DNA of 64,000 nt from Candidatus Pelagibacter sp. IMCC9063 (GTDB lineage Bacteria > Pseudomonadota > Alphaproteobacteria > Pelagibacterales > Pelagibacteraceae): NCBI RefSeq assembly GCF_000195085.1, contig NC_015380.1, positions 482,001-546,000 of the forward strand, written 5' to 3'. The translations under genes and the position numbers were made by a program. Positions 18,521 to 25,523 of this stretch are shown here, in pieces (within the stretch, counting starts at the first letter, position 1; the number at the start of each line of letters is the position of its first letter). Under the pieces are notes generated by a model. It had not been told where the DNA came from and made no database searches. It saw only the letters and a list, made by a program, of their open reading frames with translations.

Positions 18521-19741
18521 TCAAGCAGCTCTGGATAACTTTAGCTCACTCCAAATTTGATCCAGACAATCCACTAAATACTGCATCTTTTGATTGTCGT
18601 GGTAGGGGGTTGGTGTGAATCTTAGTCTCTCAGTTCCTTTGGGAACAGTTGGATAGTTAATAGGTTGTACGTAAATTGAAAATTCATTTAACAAAATATC
18701 AGAAATCTCTTTGCATCTTGCAGAATCTCGGACTAACAAAGGAACTATATGGCTATCATTTTTAATAATTGGCAGATCTCTTTCCAGCATTAATTCTTTG
18801 AGTTTACAGGCTCGCTCATGGAGCTCTAACCTTAAAGAATGGTTATTTTTTACTACACGAATACTAGCAATGGCTGCTGCTGCAATACTTGGAGGCATAG
18901 ATGTTGTAAAAATAAAACCAGGTGCAAAAGATCTAATAATATCAGCAATATTTTTGTTGGCAGCAATATAACCACCCATAATTCCAAAACCTTTAGCAAG
19001 CGTTCCTTCAATAATATCTAACTCATCAGTAACACCCATTTTTTCAGATAAACCACCACCATTATCTCCATATAGGCCAACACCATGAACTTCATCCAAA
19101 TAAGTAAGAGCATTATATTTTTTAGATACTCTAATAATATCTTTGATAGGACATAAATCACCATCCATAGAATAAACAGATTCAAATGCTACAATTTTAG
19201 GTTGTTCCTTGGGTGATTGCTTTAATAAAAATTCTAAATGATCTACATCATTATGTCTCCAGATATGCTTATCTGATCTTCCATTTTTTATTCCTTCAAT
19301 CATAGAAGCATGGTTGTTTGCATCAGAATACACAATGCATCCTGGCAAAAATCTAGCCAGTGTACTCAAAGCACATTCATTTGCGATATAACCAGAAGTG
19401 AAAATAAGAGCAGCTTCTTTATGATGAAATTTACAAAGTTCTCTTTCTAACTCCACGTGATAGCTAGAGGTTCCAGAAATATTTCTGGTACCACCAGCTC
19501 CTGCACCAACGGCTTTAGCAGCATTCACAAATGCCTCAATAACTTCCGGGTTCTGACCCATTCCAAGATAGTCGTTGCTGCACCAGATAGTAACATCCGA
19601 TTTAATTCCTAATTCATTGTTAAAAACAGCCTTTGGAAACTCACCATTTTTACGAGTAATATTATTAAACACTCGGTAGCGACCTTCGCTTCTTAATTGA
19701 TTAAGAGCATTTTCAAAAGTATGGTTATAGTCAAATGTCAT
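18521..19741 (-). CDS. hemA: 5-aminolevulinate synthase
   Basis: PLP enzyme condensing glycine and succinyl-CoA to 5-aminolevulinate, the first step of heme synthesis by the C4 pathway. This pathway is characteristic of alphaproteobacteria and mitochondria. Visible motifs: GAGAGGTRNISGT near residue 77-89, YLDEVHGVGLYG, and the PLP lysine in EGTLAKGFGIMGGY. Length 406 is normal. The convergent spacer to typA (18400-18520) shows no clear terminator. Confidence 0.97.
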   Translation of the reverse strand: MTFDYNHTFENALNQLRSEGRYRVFNNITRKNGEFPKAVFNNELGIKSDVTIWCSNDYLGMGQNPEVIEAFVNAAKAVGAGAGGTRNISGTSSYHVELERELCKFHHKEAALIFTSGYIANECALSTLARFLPGCIVYSDANNHASMIEGIKNGRSDKHIWRHNDVDHLEFLLKQSPKEQPKIVAFESVYSMDGDLCPIKDIIRVSKKYNALTYLDEVHGVGLYGDNGGGLSEKMGVTDELDIIEGTLAKGFGIMGGYIAANKNIADIIRSFAPGFIFTTSMPPSIAAAAIASIRVVKNNHSLRLELHERACKLKELMLERDLPIIKNDSHIVPLLVRDSARCKEISDILLNEFSIYVQPINYPTVPKGTERLRFTPTPYHDNQKMQYLVDCLDQIWSELKLSRAA

Positions 19742-19778
19742 TATTAATTTAATTTATACTAAGAATTTCATACATAAT

Positions 19779-20021
19779 CTATTGCACTTTTGGCGCAACT
19801 ATCTCTCCATTTTCTAACTTGGGAGGGGTATATTGTTGTCCAGCTGGGAAACTATTGGTGAAACGATAATATACAAGAACACTTAAAAGCAAACAAAGAC
19901 TGACAATAGACAATTTAATAACAGGCCATTCAGGTTTAGTTTTTTTTGCCAAATAACAAGAAATATAAAACATAAGAAAAGGAACGGCGATCGAAGCTAG
20001 AATAATAATCTTTTTAATCAT
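19779..20021 (-). CDS. DUF6111-family small membrane protein
   Basis: An 80-residue protein with two hydrophobic helices (residues 4-24 and 33-52) and the C-terminal signature SFPAGQQYTPPKLENGEIV. That signature matches the PPGSVYVPPxxEDGxxVPG end of DUF6111 proteins in alphaproteobacteria. Function unknown. It lies 37 bases upstream of hemA on the same strand and may share its transcript. Confidence 0.7.
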   Translation of the reverse strand: MIKKIIILASIAVPFLMFYISCYLAKKTKPEWPVIKLSIVSLCLLLSVLVYYRFTNSFPAGQQYTPPKLENGEIVAPKVQ

Positions 20022-20065
20022 GGTTTAAAATAACAATTTAAGTTTCTTAATTAAAGACATATTGC

Positions 20066-20141
20066 GAATATTTGGTTGGTCTCAGCACAACTCCTAAAGG
20101 ATAAGATGGCCAAATAAGGAACGAATACTGAGACCAATATT
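20066..20141. repeat. Imperfect inverted repeat between DUF6111 and the next gene
   Basis: TTGGTCTCAG (20076-20085) pairs with CTGAGACCAA (20128-20137). The pairing extends with AATATT on both sides if a five-base bulge is allowed on the left arm. The loop is about 42 bases. It lies in the 219-base minus-strand spacer 20022-20240 that otherwise holds no gene. It could be an RNA structure or operator; no T run marks it as a terminator. Confidence 0.45.
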
Positions 20142-20240
20142 ATTACTAGCAAATAAATTTGTGCAAATTGTGACAATAGTTTTTTCTTTTATAATGTTGG
20201 GTTTTAGCAACCACAAAAGCAACAACCCTTGATTGTATAA

Positions 20241-20438
20241 TTATTTTTGATTCTGGAGGAAAGAAATAAGACTGGCAAGACCAGCGATTAAAACTTGGGC
20301 CTGCAAAGTGAAAAGAATTTCAGTCCCCACACCAATAATCCACCAAATAGCAGATATAGAAATATACCAAACTAAGCTAAATGCAAAAGTACGAACAATT
20401 TTTTTCCAGTCAATTTCTTTTGGATTTTCTTCACTCAT
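20241..20438 (-). CDS. Small hypothetical membrane protein (65 aa)
   Basis: Not recognised. It begins MSEENPKEIDWKKIVRTFAF, and two hydrophobic helices follow (about residues 19-36 and 42-58). A charged N-terminus with a DWKK turn and clean hydrophobic segments argue for a real gene. Transcribed on the minus strand ahead of the DUF6111 gene. Confidence 0.55.
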   Translation of the reverse strand: MSEENPKEIDWKKIVRTFAFSLVWYISISAIWWIIGVGTEILFTLQAQVLIAGLASLISFLQNQK

Positions 20439-20531
20439 ATTACAACTTTAAATTAATCTTGTGATAACATAAAGTATATAAACTATTGAGAAATAAATAA
20501 TAAAATAATTAACATTAACTAGTGAGTTATT

Positions 20532-20618
20532 ATGGGAAAAAGCAAAGACGTTAAAAAAGAAAAAAAGAAAGCAAAAAGTACAGCTCCAAAGGTTAGTAAG
20601 TCTAAGAAGCAGTATTAG
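20532..20618 (+). CDS. Lysine-rich micro-protein (28 aa)
   Basis: A 28-residue peptide starting MGKSKDVKKEKKKAKSTAPK and ending SKKQY, almost half lysine. Similar MxKSKDxKKExKK peptides occur in many proteobacteria without known function; the likely role is nucleic-acid or ribosome binding (inference). A strong terminator begins eight bases after its stop, which supports a dedicated short transcript. Confidence 0.6.
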   Translation: MGKSKDVKKEKKKAKSTAPKVSKSKKQY

Positions 20619-20625
20619 TTTTTTG

Positions 20626-20666
20626 AAAAGGACGCTATTCATATAGTTCGCGTCCTTTTTTATTTT
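20626..20666 (+). terminator. Rho-independent terminator
   Basis: AAAAGGACGC (20626-20635) and GCGTCCTTTT (20650-20659) form a perfect ten-base stem with a 14-base loop, followed by a T-rich tail. This is the clearest terminator in the window and closes the 28-residue lysine-rich gene. Confidence 0.85.
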
Positions 20667-20697
20667 TAACCAGAGAAATAATCAGTAGTAATAATTT

Positions 20698-20784
20698 ATG
20701 TTAAAAGAAAGTCTTCACTGGATCTTACTTGGATTGGCGATTGGATTTGCTCTTTATTTAGCGGATAAATATATTTTTCTTTAA
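20698..20784 (+). CDS. Single-helix membrane micro-protein (28 aa)
   Basis: Reads MLKESLHWILLGLAIGFALY, ending ADKYIFL: one amphiphilic entry and one hydrophobic helix with a GxxxG-like LGLAIG. ATG at 20698, TAA at 20782-20784, eight bases before the transporter start. Lengths and context fit a micro-protein made together with the AEC transporter. Not recognised otherwise. Confidence 0.5.
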   Translation: MLKESLHWILLGLAIGFALYLADKYIFL

Positions 20785-20792
20785 GCCATTTA

Positions 20793-21698
20793 ATGGAAAT
20801 AGAGATTCTAAAAAAATTATTCGAGGTTATTTTTCCTGTATTTTTTATTATTGGAATTGGATATTTATTCGGGAAAAAAAATCCAGATTTTGACTCCAAC
20901 GTTATTACTTCCTTTGCTGGAACCGTAGGAGTTCCCAGTCTTTTGTTTTATTCACTTACCTTAAGTAATTTGGATTTTAATATTTTTTTAAAATTTGCAG
21001 GCATTACTCTTCTTTGCATAGGGTTATTTACGCTTATGGGAGTTATATTACTAATAATTCTTAAGAGAAATATTTTGCGAGAATTGCCGCCTATTATTTT
21101 ACCCAATATGGGAAATATGGGTATGGCCTTTTGTTTGTTTGCCTATGGGGCGAAAGGTTTTTCAATTGCAAGCGCGATTGCATCTGTAATTATGATTCTG
21201 CACTTTACGGTAAATATTTTTTTAGCAAAAGGAAAGTTTAGTATAGAGCCTTTATTAAAATCCATACCTCTTTATGTCATTTGTATTGCAGGTATTTTTT
21301 TATATTTTAAAATTCCAGTTCCTAAATTTGTTTCCAACACGACTATGCTCCTGGGATATACCACTATTGTTCTGGTGCTCAGTTCATTGGGAATAGCTTT
21401 GAGTAGTTTAAGAACAGTAAGCATTAAGAAAACATTAATTATTTCTTTCGCGAGACTAATTGGAGGCCCAATTATTGCATTTGCAGTGATCAAATTTTTT
21501 GGTCTGACGGGGTATCAAGCAGGAGTTTTATTTATTCAATGCTCTATGCCAGCTGCAGTACTTACCTACCTTTTAGCTAAAATGTATTCACCCAAGGAAC
21601 AGGCAGATAATATTGCTAGTGTCATTGCAACATCTACCTTTATATCTGTTGTTACTATTCCCGTTATAGTTTTTATCGCACTAACTGCTTTTGATTAA
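20793..21698 (+). CDS. AEC (auxin efflux carrier) family transporter
   Basis: A 301-residue integral membrane protein with about ten hydrophobic segments in two halves. Features seen in the family are the N-terminal FFIIGIGYLFGK, LPNMGNMGMAFCLFAYG near the middle, and QCSMPAAVLTYLLA near the end. AEC carriers export organic acids or other anions; the substrate cannot be told. Probably cotranscribed with the 28-residue membrane peptide just upstream. Confidence 0.85.
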   Translation: MEIEILKKLFEVIFPVFFIIGIGYLFGKKNPDFDSNVITSFAGTVGVPSLLFYSLTLSNLDFNIFLKFAGITLLCIGLFTLMGVILLIILKRNILRELPPIILPNMGNMGMAFCLFAYGAKGFSIASAIASVIMILHFTVNIFLAKGKFSIEPLLKSIPLYVICIAGIFLYFKIPVPKFVSNTTMLLGYTTIVLVLSSLGIALSSLRTVSIKKTLIISFARLIGGPIIAFAVIKFFGLTGYQAGVLFIQCSMPAAVLTYLLAKMYSPKEQADNIASVIATSTFISVVTIPVIVFIALTAFD

Positions 21699-21796
21699 GT
21701 TATTTGTTTTATGATTTTTAAAATACCTTTGGTATTTTTCTTCTGGCGCTTTTTTTTTATTTTTTGTTGATAAGTTTTTTTCTTCTTTTTTGGCAT
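21695..21796 (-). CDS. Candidate lysine-rich micro-protein (33 aa)
   Basis: MPKKKKKTYQQKIKKKRQKK followed by NTKGILKIIKQIT. It starts seven bases after the stop of the 34-residue membrane peptide and overlaps the end of the AEC gene by four bases. AT-rich lysine runs can arise by chance, so it is tentative; its place in a compact minus-strand set is the main support. Confidence 0.4.
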   Translation of the reverse strand: MPKKKKKTYQQKIKKKRQKKNTKGILKIIKQIT

Positions 21797-21802
21797 ACCA
21801 AA

Positions 21803-21907
21803 TTAAAAATGATCTTTTTTTTCAGCTTTTTTAGAAATTATTAAAGGAAAAATAATGAGTACGAATACAATTATAATTGCAATAATTACAATTAAGGACA
21901 CTTTCAT
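21803..21907 (-). CDS. Single-helix membrane micro-protein (34 aa), coupled to upstream gene
   Basis: MKVSLIVIIAIIIVFVLIIF then PLIISKKAEKKDHF: one strongly hydrophobic helix with a charged tail. Its ATG overlaps the TAA of the 100-residue gene by one base (TAATG at 21905-21909), the same coupling used by fmt-truA and gltD-gltB in this window. That coupling is good evidence that it is translated. Confidence 0.55.
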   Translation of the reverse strand: MKVSLIVIIAIIIVFVLIIFPLIISKKAEKKDHF

Positions 21908-22209
21908 TAAGACTTTTCAAAATTTTTAAGAATAGATTCTACTTTTTTATAATTATCAGCGGAAAGTGTTTTTTGGGGATCAAAGTAAGCTTTTTCAATT
22001 TGGCTCATGTCGTAATCTATTTCTTTAAAAAGATTAATGGCAAGTTCGTAATTTTTTTTCAAAGAAAAGGCTAAATTACTTAGCTTGGTCACATTCTTTT
22101 CTGCTGCAATTTGTTTAGAAATAGAGCTAACTTTTTGAAGATAAAGAAATGCCTCCTCTTCAATCTTTTTATTTTTGGATTTAAATATATTGGAAATAAA
22201 TTTTAACAA
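21907..22209 (-). CDS. Hypothetical helical protein (100 aa)
   Basis: Not recognised. Predicted all-helical and charged, with a basic N-terminus (FKSKNKKIEEEAF) and heptad-like stretches; no membrane segment. The last part contains IEKAYFDPQKTLSADNYKKV. First gene of a small minus-strand set with the 34- and 33-residue peptides. Confidence 0.6.
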   Translation of the reverse strand: MLKFISNIFKSKNKKIEEEAFLYLQKVSSISKQIAAEKNVTKLSNLAFSLKKNYELAINLFKEIDYDMSQIEKAYFDPQKTLSADNYKKVESILKNFEKS

Positions 22210-22257
22210 AGTAACCTCTTGATTTATGAATAAAATATCAAACTATGGATCTAATGT

Positions 22258-22593
22258 CTAAAACAAAGATACAATATATTTGTGAGCAAAAAATCCCACT
22301 ATTAAAAGACCAATACCTATGGAGTAAATAAGCCAAAAATTCATACCAAGACTTTTTGCAAAAAAGAAAGGAAGAAAAAACAAATAAGAAACAGGCACAC
22401 CAACCAGAATGCTTTTGGCAAAAGTAATCGAAGTTTCCGGGTTTTTGTGTTCCAGGTAAGAAAAAATAAGTGCCATTAAACTTGCCAAGGGAAGTGCAAT
22501 AAGAAAACCCGACAATTCTGGTTTTTTTCCAGACAGCCAACTAGCAAACGCTATAACTATTGCTGCAAATAAAATTTTAAGAAAAAAAAACAT
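22258..22593 (-). CDS. Small integral membrane protein, DUF3147-like (111 aa)
   Basis: Four hydrophobic segments in 111 residues, with LSGKKPELSGFLIALPLAS near residue 20-38. This resembles small membrane proteins of the DUF3147 type; function unknown. A competing frame (22238-22540) has a biased, Cys/Phe-rich composition and was rejected. Confidence 0.7.
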   Translation of the reverse strand: MFFFLKILFAAIVIAFASWLSGKKPELSGFLIALPLASLMALIFSYLEHKNPETSITFAKSILVGVPVSYLFFLPFFFAKSLGMNFWLIYSIGIGLLIVGFFAHKYIVSLF

Positions 22594-22618
22594 TTTTTTT
22601 CAAGATAGTTAATAATAT

Positions 22619-22951
22619 TTATTTAAAAGAATCTTTGGGCATAAACTGCAATACGTTACCTCGATAATATTCGAATAAAGAAGCGCTCTCTCGATAAATA
22701 TTCGCACAAGCAAAGTTTTTTTCTTGTTCTGTAAGTTTAGCTTGACCAGCACTTAAGTGATTAATGCAGTTGTCCATATTTCGTATTCCACGATACTGTT
22801 CTTCAATTTGAAGACCTACCAACATGAATAAAGCAATGGCAATTCCTACTCCTGCATATGCTTTTAAAAAATACCCCATACATTTGATGATTTGTGGGCA
22901 GGTACTAGACCAAGGACAAGATTTGTTTTGCACTTTTTTTTTCATATCCAA
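22619..22951 (-). CDS. Hypothetical membrane-anchored protein with paired cysteines (110 aa)
   Basis: Not recognised. The N-terminus has CPWSSTCPQIIKCMG (three Cys within 14 residues), then one membrane helix (about residues 31-48). The remaining part has two more cysteines and ends QFMPKDSFK. The cysteine pattern suggests metal or disulfide chemistry. Starts at the edge of a 443-base region without an assured gene. Confidence 0.6.
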   Translation of the reverse strand: MDMKKKVQNKSCPWSSTCPQIIKCMGYFLKAYAGVGIAIALFMLVGLQIEEQYRGIRNMDNCINHLSAGQAKLTEQEKNFACANIYRESASLFEYYRGNVLQFMPKDSFK

Positions 22952-23394
22952 ATAGATTAACGCTATTTGTTAATTAAACAAACAAAATTTGAACGTGATT
23001 TAAAGGGAGGTGTATTTTCTAATTTAATATTACCAGTTAACTAACTTTCTGGGGAGAAAACATTCTTAACTGGTAAAATTAAATTAAATAATGATTGTTT
23101 ACTAAGGTAATTTTACGCAGGGAGTATTGTTTAAATTGCATGACAGCTAGTGGCCTTAGTGAGGCGCTTAATTTATTTTACAATTGTTTCTACAAAGAAG
23201 AAGTGTTTCAAATTTACAAAAAAAAGCTTCATTAAGTGAGCAATTAAGGAACAAATAAATTCATGCAATTAATACATGGAAATATATTTCACTTATATCA
23301 ATTAGGTGCTCATGTGATAGGAATAGTTAAGTAAAGATAAGCTTAATCAAAAAAACTTAATTTTTCCTTAAACAAACTTAATTAAAAAATAATT
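22952..23394. other. 443-base intergenic region with a long hairpin and only weak ORFs
   Basis: Divergent spacer between the 110-residue gene (-) and the small-gene cluster before selO (+). It contains the imperfect 21-base stem at 23020-23086. It also has a possible 31-residue ORF at 23140-23235 (MTASGLSEALNLFYNCFYKE and a basic tail), with a GGGAG site 15 bases upstream, too far for confidence. I found no tRNA, no riboswitch I recognise and no mobile element. Confidence 0.6.
23020..23086. repeat. Long imperfect hairpin (21-base arms, one mismatch)
   Basis: The arms at 23020-23040 and 23066-23086 share the core TTACCAGTTAA / TTAACTGGTAA and pair over 21 positions with one mismatch. The 25-base loop contains its own small hairpin, TTTCT-GGGG-AGAAA. 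No T run follows on either strand. It may be a small structured RNA, a cruciform operator for the divergent genes, or a miniature mobile-element remnant. Confidence 0.7.
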
Positions 23395-23502
23395 ATGGAA
23401 GTAGCTGTAGGCGTAACATTGTTCCTAGTTGGTATCTTAGCCACCGTTGTTTTTATGTTTTTTTTAATCTGGTGCCAAAGTCCTAAAGAAGAAGAAGAAT
23501 AA
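23395..23502 (+). CDS. Single-helix membrane micro-protein (35 aa)
   Basis: MEVAVGVTLFLVGILATVVF followed by MFFLIWCQSPKEEEE: one long hydrophobic helix and an acidic tail. TAA at 23500-23502 lies two bases before the next ATG. First of three closely spaced small genes leading to selO. Confidence 0.55.
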   Translation: MEVAVGVTLFLVGILATVVFMFFLIWCQSPKEEEE

Positions 23503-23504
23503 AT

Positions 23505-23687
23505 ATGTTTAGAGTTTCAATATATAAAGAGGGTGGAACCAAAAATAACAACATAAGTTTGGAAGAAATCTCAAAGGTTATATGCCCACAACTAGTAGAG
23601 ATGCTTCAGCAAAGGAAATTACTCAGTACTGCTATTTCTAAATCCTCTGCTGTGATGTATACTTTTTCGTATACAGACAATGCTTAA
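23505..23687 (+). CDS. Small soluble hypothetical protein (60 aa)
   Basis: Not recognised. It begins MFRVSIYKEGGTKNNNISLE with a helix-rich middle (LVEMLQQRKLLSTAISKSSA) and a YTFSYTDNA end. Balanced composition and tight spacing support it. The following small gene starts inside its last codons. Confidence 0.55.
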   Translation: MFRVSIYKEGGTKNNNISLEEISKVICPQLVEMLQQRKLLSTAISKSSAVMYTFSYTDNA

Positions 23688-23799
23688 ATATCTCCATAAA
23701 TTTTTATCATCTAAAAACCTGGAATTAATTGAAAATAGTTTTTTATGGTTTTTTTTTATAGGACTAATGGTTTGGTGTGCTTATCATCTTTTTCAATAG
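23680..23799 (+). CDS. Single-helix membrane micro-protein (39 aa)
   Basis: MLKYLHKFLSSKNLELIENS then a hydrophobic helix FLWFFFIGLMVWCAYHLFQ. Its ATG lies eight bases inside the previous gene, suggesting translational coupling. It ends 35 bases before selO. Tryptophan/histidine-rich helix, no known family recognised. Confidence 0.5.
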   Translation: MLKYLHKFLSSKNLELIENSFLWFFFIGLMVWCAYHLFQ

Positions 23800-23834
23800 A
23801 TTATTTTATAAAAATATTTTAAATAAATATTAAT

Positions 23835-25268
23835 ATGACACAAAATAATATTGGATGGAATTTTCAAAATAGTTATCTAAAGCTTGCGGATATAATGGTA
23901 TCAAAATTACCGCCAGTTCCCGTTAAGAATCCAAAGGTTGTTTTGTACAACGCTCAACTAGAGCAAGAGTTAGGCTTAAACTTTTCTAGCTTAGATGAAC
24001 AAGAAAAAGCTTCTTATTTATCTGGTAACACTATTCCAGAACAAACCACTCCTTGGGCAGAAGCTTATGCAGGGCATCAGTTTGGGCATCTTACCATGTT
24101 AGGGGATGGACGAGCAGTGGTGCTAGGAGAACACATTGCCCCCAATAAAAAAAGATTTGATATTCAATTTAAAGGATCTGGTGTTACACCATATTCGCGA
24201 TCAGGAGATGGTAGGGCTGCATTGGGACCTATGCTACGCGAATACATTATTAGCGAAGCAATTCATTTTTTAAATATTCCAACTAGCAGAAGCTTAGCGG
24301 TGGTAACAACTGGAGAAGATGTAGTGAGAGAAACTATTCTGCCAGGAGCTATTCTTACTAGAGTGGCGGCTAGTCATATACGCGTGGGAACTTTTGAGTT
24401 TGTAGCCGCACAAAAAGATATCAATACTTTACAAGAATTAATTATGTACTGCATAGATAGACATTACCAAGAATTAAAAGGACAAAAAAATCCTGCACTT
24501 CAATTATTTCGAGCTGTTATGAATAGGCATGCGGATTTGATTGTTAATTATATGAGAGTTGGTTTTATTCATGGAGTTCTGAATACAGATAACGTTGCCA
24601 TATCTGGAGAGAGTATAGATTACGGACCATGTGCATTCATGGATTCTTACGATCCCAAAACTAAGTTTAGTTCTATTGATCAGCAAGGAAGATATGCCTA
24701 TGGAAATCAACCTATCATTGCCAAATGGAACATGGCTCGTTTTGCAGAAACACTTATTCCTTTGATTGATGTAGATTTAAATAAAGCAATTGAAATGCTT
24801 GAAGAGGAAGTAAATGAATTTAGTAAAATTTATATTAACAAAAGCCTGGAAATGATGAGAAATAAATTGGGAATTAAAGGTGGCGTCGAAGAAGACAGTC
24901 TTCTAATCAAGGAGCTGCTTACGTGGATGCAAAATAATAAAGCAGATTATACCAATACTTTTGTATCAATCATGAACGAAACTTTTGACCAACCAGTATA
25001 TCAAGACCAGGCATTTCAAGAATGTTACAAAAAATTAAGGATAAGAAAGCCGAATAGAGAAACTATGCGAAAGAACAATCCTTTGGTTATTCCAAGAAAT
25101 TATCAAGTAGAAGATTCATTGAAATTAGCTCATGAGGGTAACTTTGAATCAGTAGCATCTTTGCTTTCTGTTCTAAGAAATCCTTACAATAATTCAAATA
25201 ATATTAAACAATTTCAAGACCCAGGCCCTGCTAGCAGCATTCCTTATCAAACCTTTTGTGGAACTTAA
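23835..25268 (+). CDS. selO: Protein adenylyltransferase SelO (YdiU family)
   Basis: Pseudokinase-fold enzyme that attaches AMP to proteins, linked to redox stress. The 477 residues contain AYAGHQFGHLTMLGDGRAVV near 75-94, IQFKGSGVTPYSRSGDGRAA near 116-135, FIHGVLNTDNVAI and YGPCAFMD. It ends TFCGT: a Cys three residues from the end stands where some homologues carry selenocysteine. Preceded by three small genes on the same strand. Confidence 0.94.
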   Translation: MTQNNIGWNFQNSYLKLADIMVSKLPPVPVKNPKVVLYNAQLEQELGLNFSSLDEQEKASYLSGNTIPEQTTPWAEAYAGHQFGHLTMLGDGRAVVLGEHIAPNKKRFDIQFKGSGVTPYSRSGDGRAALGPMLREYIISEAIHFLNIPTSRSLAVVTTGEDVVRETILPGAILTRVAASHIRVGTFEFVAAQKDINTLQELIMYCIDRHYQELKGQKNPALQLFRAVMNRHADLIVNYMRVGFIHGVLNTDNVAISGESIDYGPCAFMDSYDPKTKFSSIDQQGRYAYGNQPIIAKWNMARFAETLIPLIDVDLNKAIEMLEEEVNEFSKIYINKSLEMMRNKLGIKGGVEEDSLLIKELLTWMQNNKADYTNTFVSIMNETFDQPVYQDQAFQECYKKLRIRKPNRETMRKNNPLVIPRNYQVEDSLKLAHEGNFESVASLLSVLRNPYNNSNNIKQFQDPGPASSIPYQTFCGT

Positions 25269-25273
25269 TTTAC

Positions 25274-25375
25274 ATGATACATACAGTTTTGCTCATTACG
25301 CATTTAGCAGCAACTTTAAATCACTATTATGCTAGAAAAGACCTGACCTTAAAAAGAATGTTATTTTTAAAATAA
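25274..25375 (+). pseudogene. Probable C-terminal fossil of a cytochrome b561
   Basis: A 33-codon frame reads LLITHLAATLNHYYARKDLT then LKRMLFLK. This closely follows the usual end of bacterial cytochrome b561 (LHxxAALxHHFxxRDxTLRRML), including the two heme-side histidines. The three earlier helices are absent; selO ends five bases before. It is either a fossil left by a deletion or a retained micro-ORF, since it does have an ATG. Based on motif memory only. Confidence 0.55.
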
Positions 25376-25486
25376 ATGAAGCTAGACATGAAAAAACTAA
25401 TTCTCAAAAGAAAAGAATTAGACACAATTCACAAGCAAAGAAAAGCAAGAGGCAAAGCTAGGTTAAAAAAATTACTAAAAAAATAG
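25376..25486 (+). CDS. Candidate basic micro-protein (36 aa)
   Basis: MKLDMKKLILKRKELDTIHK then QRKARGKARLKKLLKK. The ATG follows the previous frame's TAA with no gap. Strongly basic and helical, as if nucleic-acid binding. Not recognised; tentative. Confidence 0.4.
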   Translation: MKLDMKKLILKRKELDTIHKQRKARGKARLKKLLKK

Positions 25487-25523
25487 ATCGTATTAAGTTA
25501 GCACTATTAGAATAATATTAAGT

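Noticed and set aside
20448-20642. 64-codon minus-strand frame
   Set aside because: It is antisense to the lysine-rich micro-gene and spans its terminator; Phe-rich composition comes from complementing lysine codons.
22238-22540. 100-codon minus-strand frame overlapping the small membrane protein gene
   Set aside because: Composition is biased (Cys/Phe/Ser) and it is the shifted shadow of the clear membrane protein at 22258-22593.
23262-23335. 23-codon frame MQLIHGNIFHLYQLGAHVIG
   Set aside because: Too short, no ribosome site, no coupling to a neighbour.
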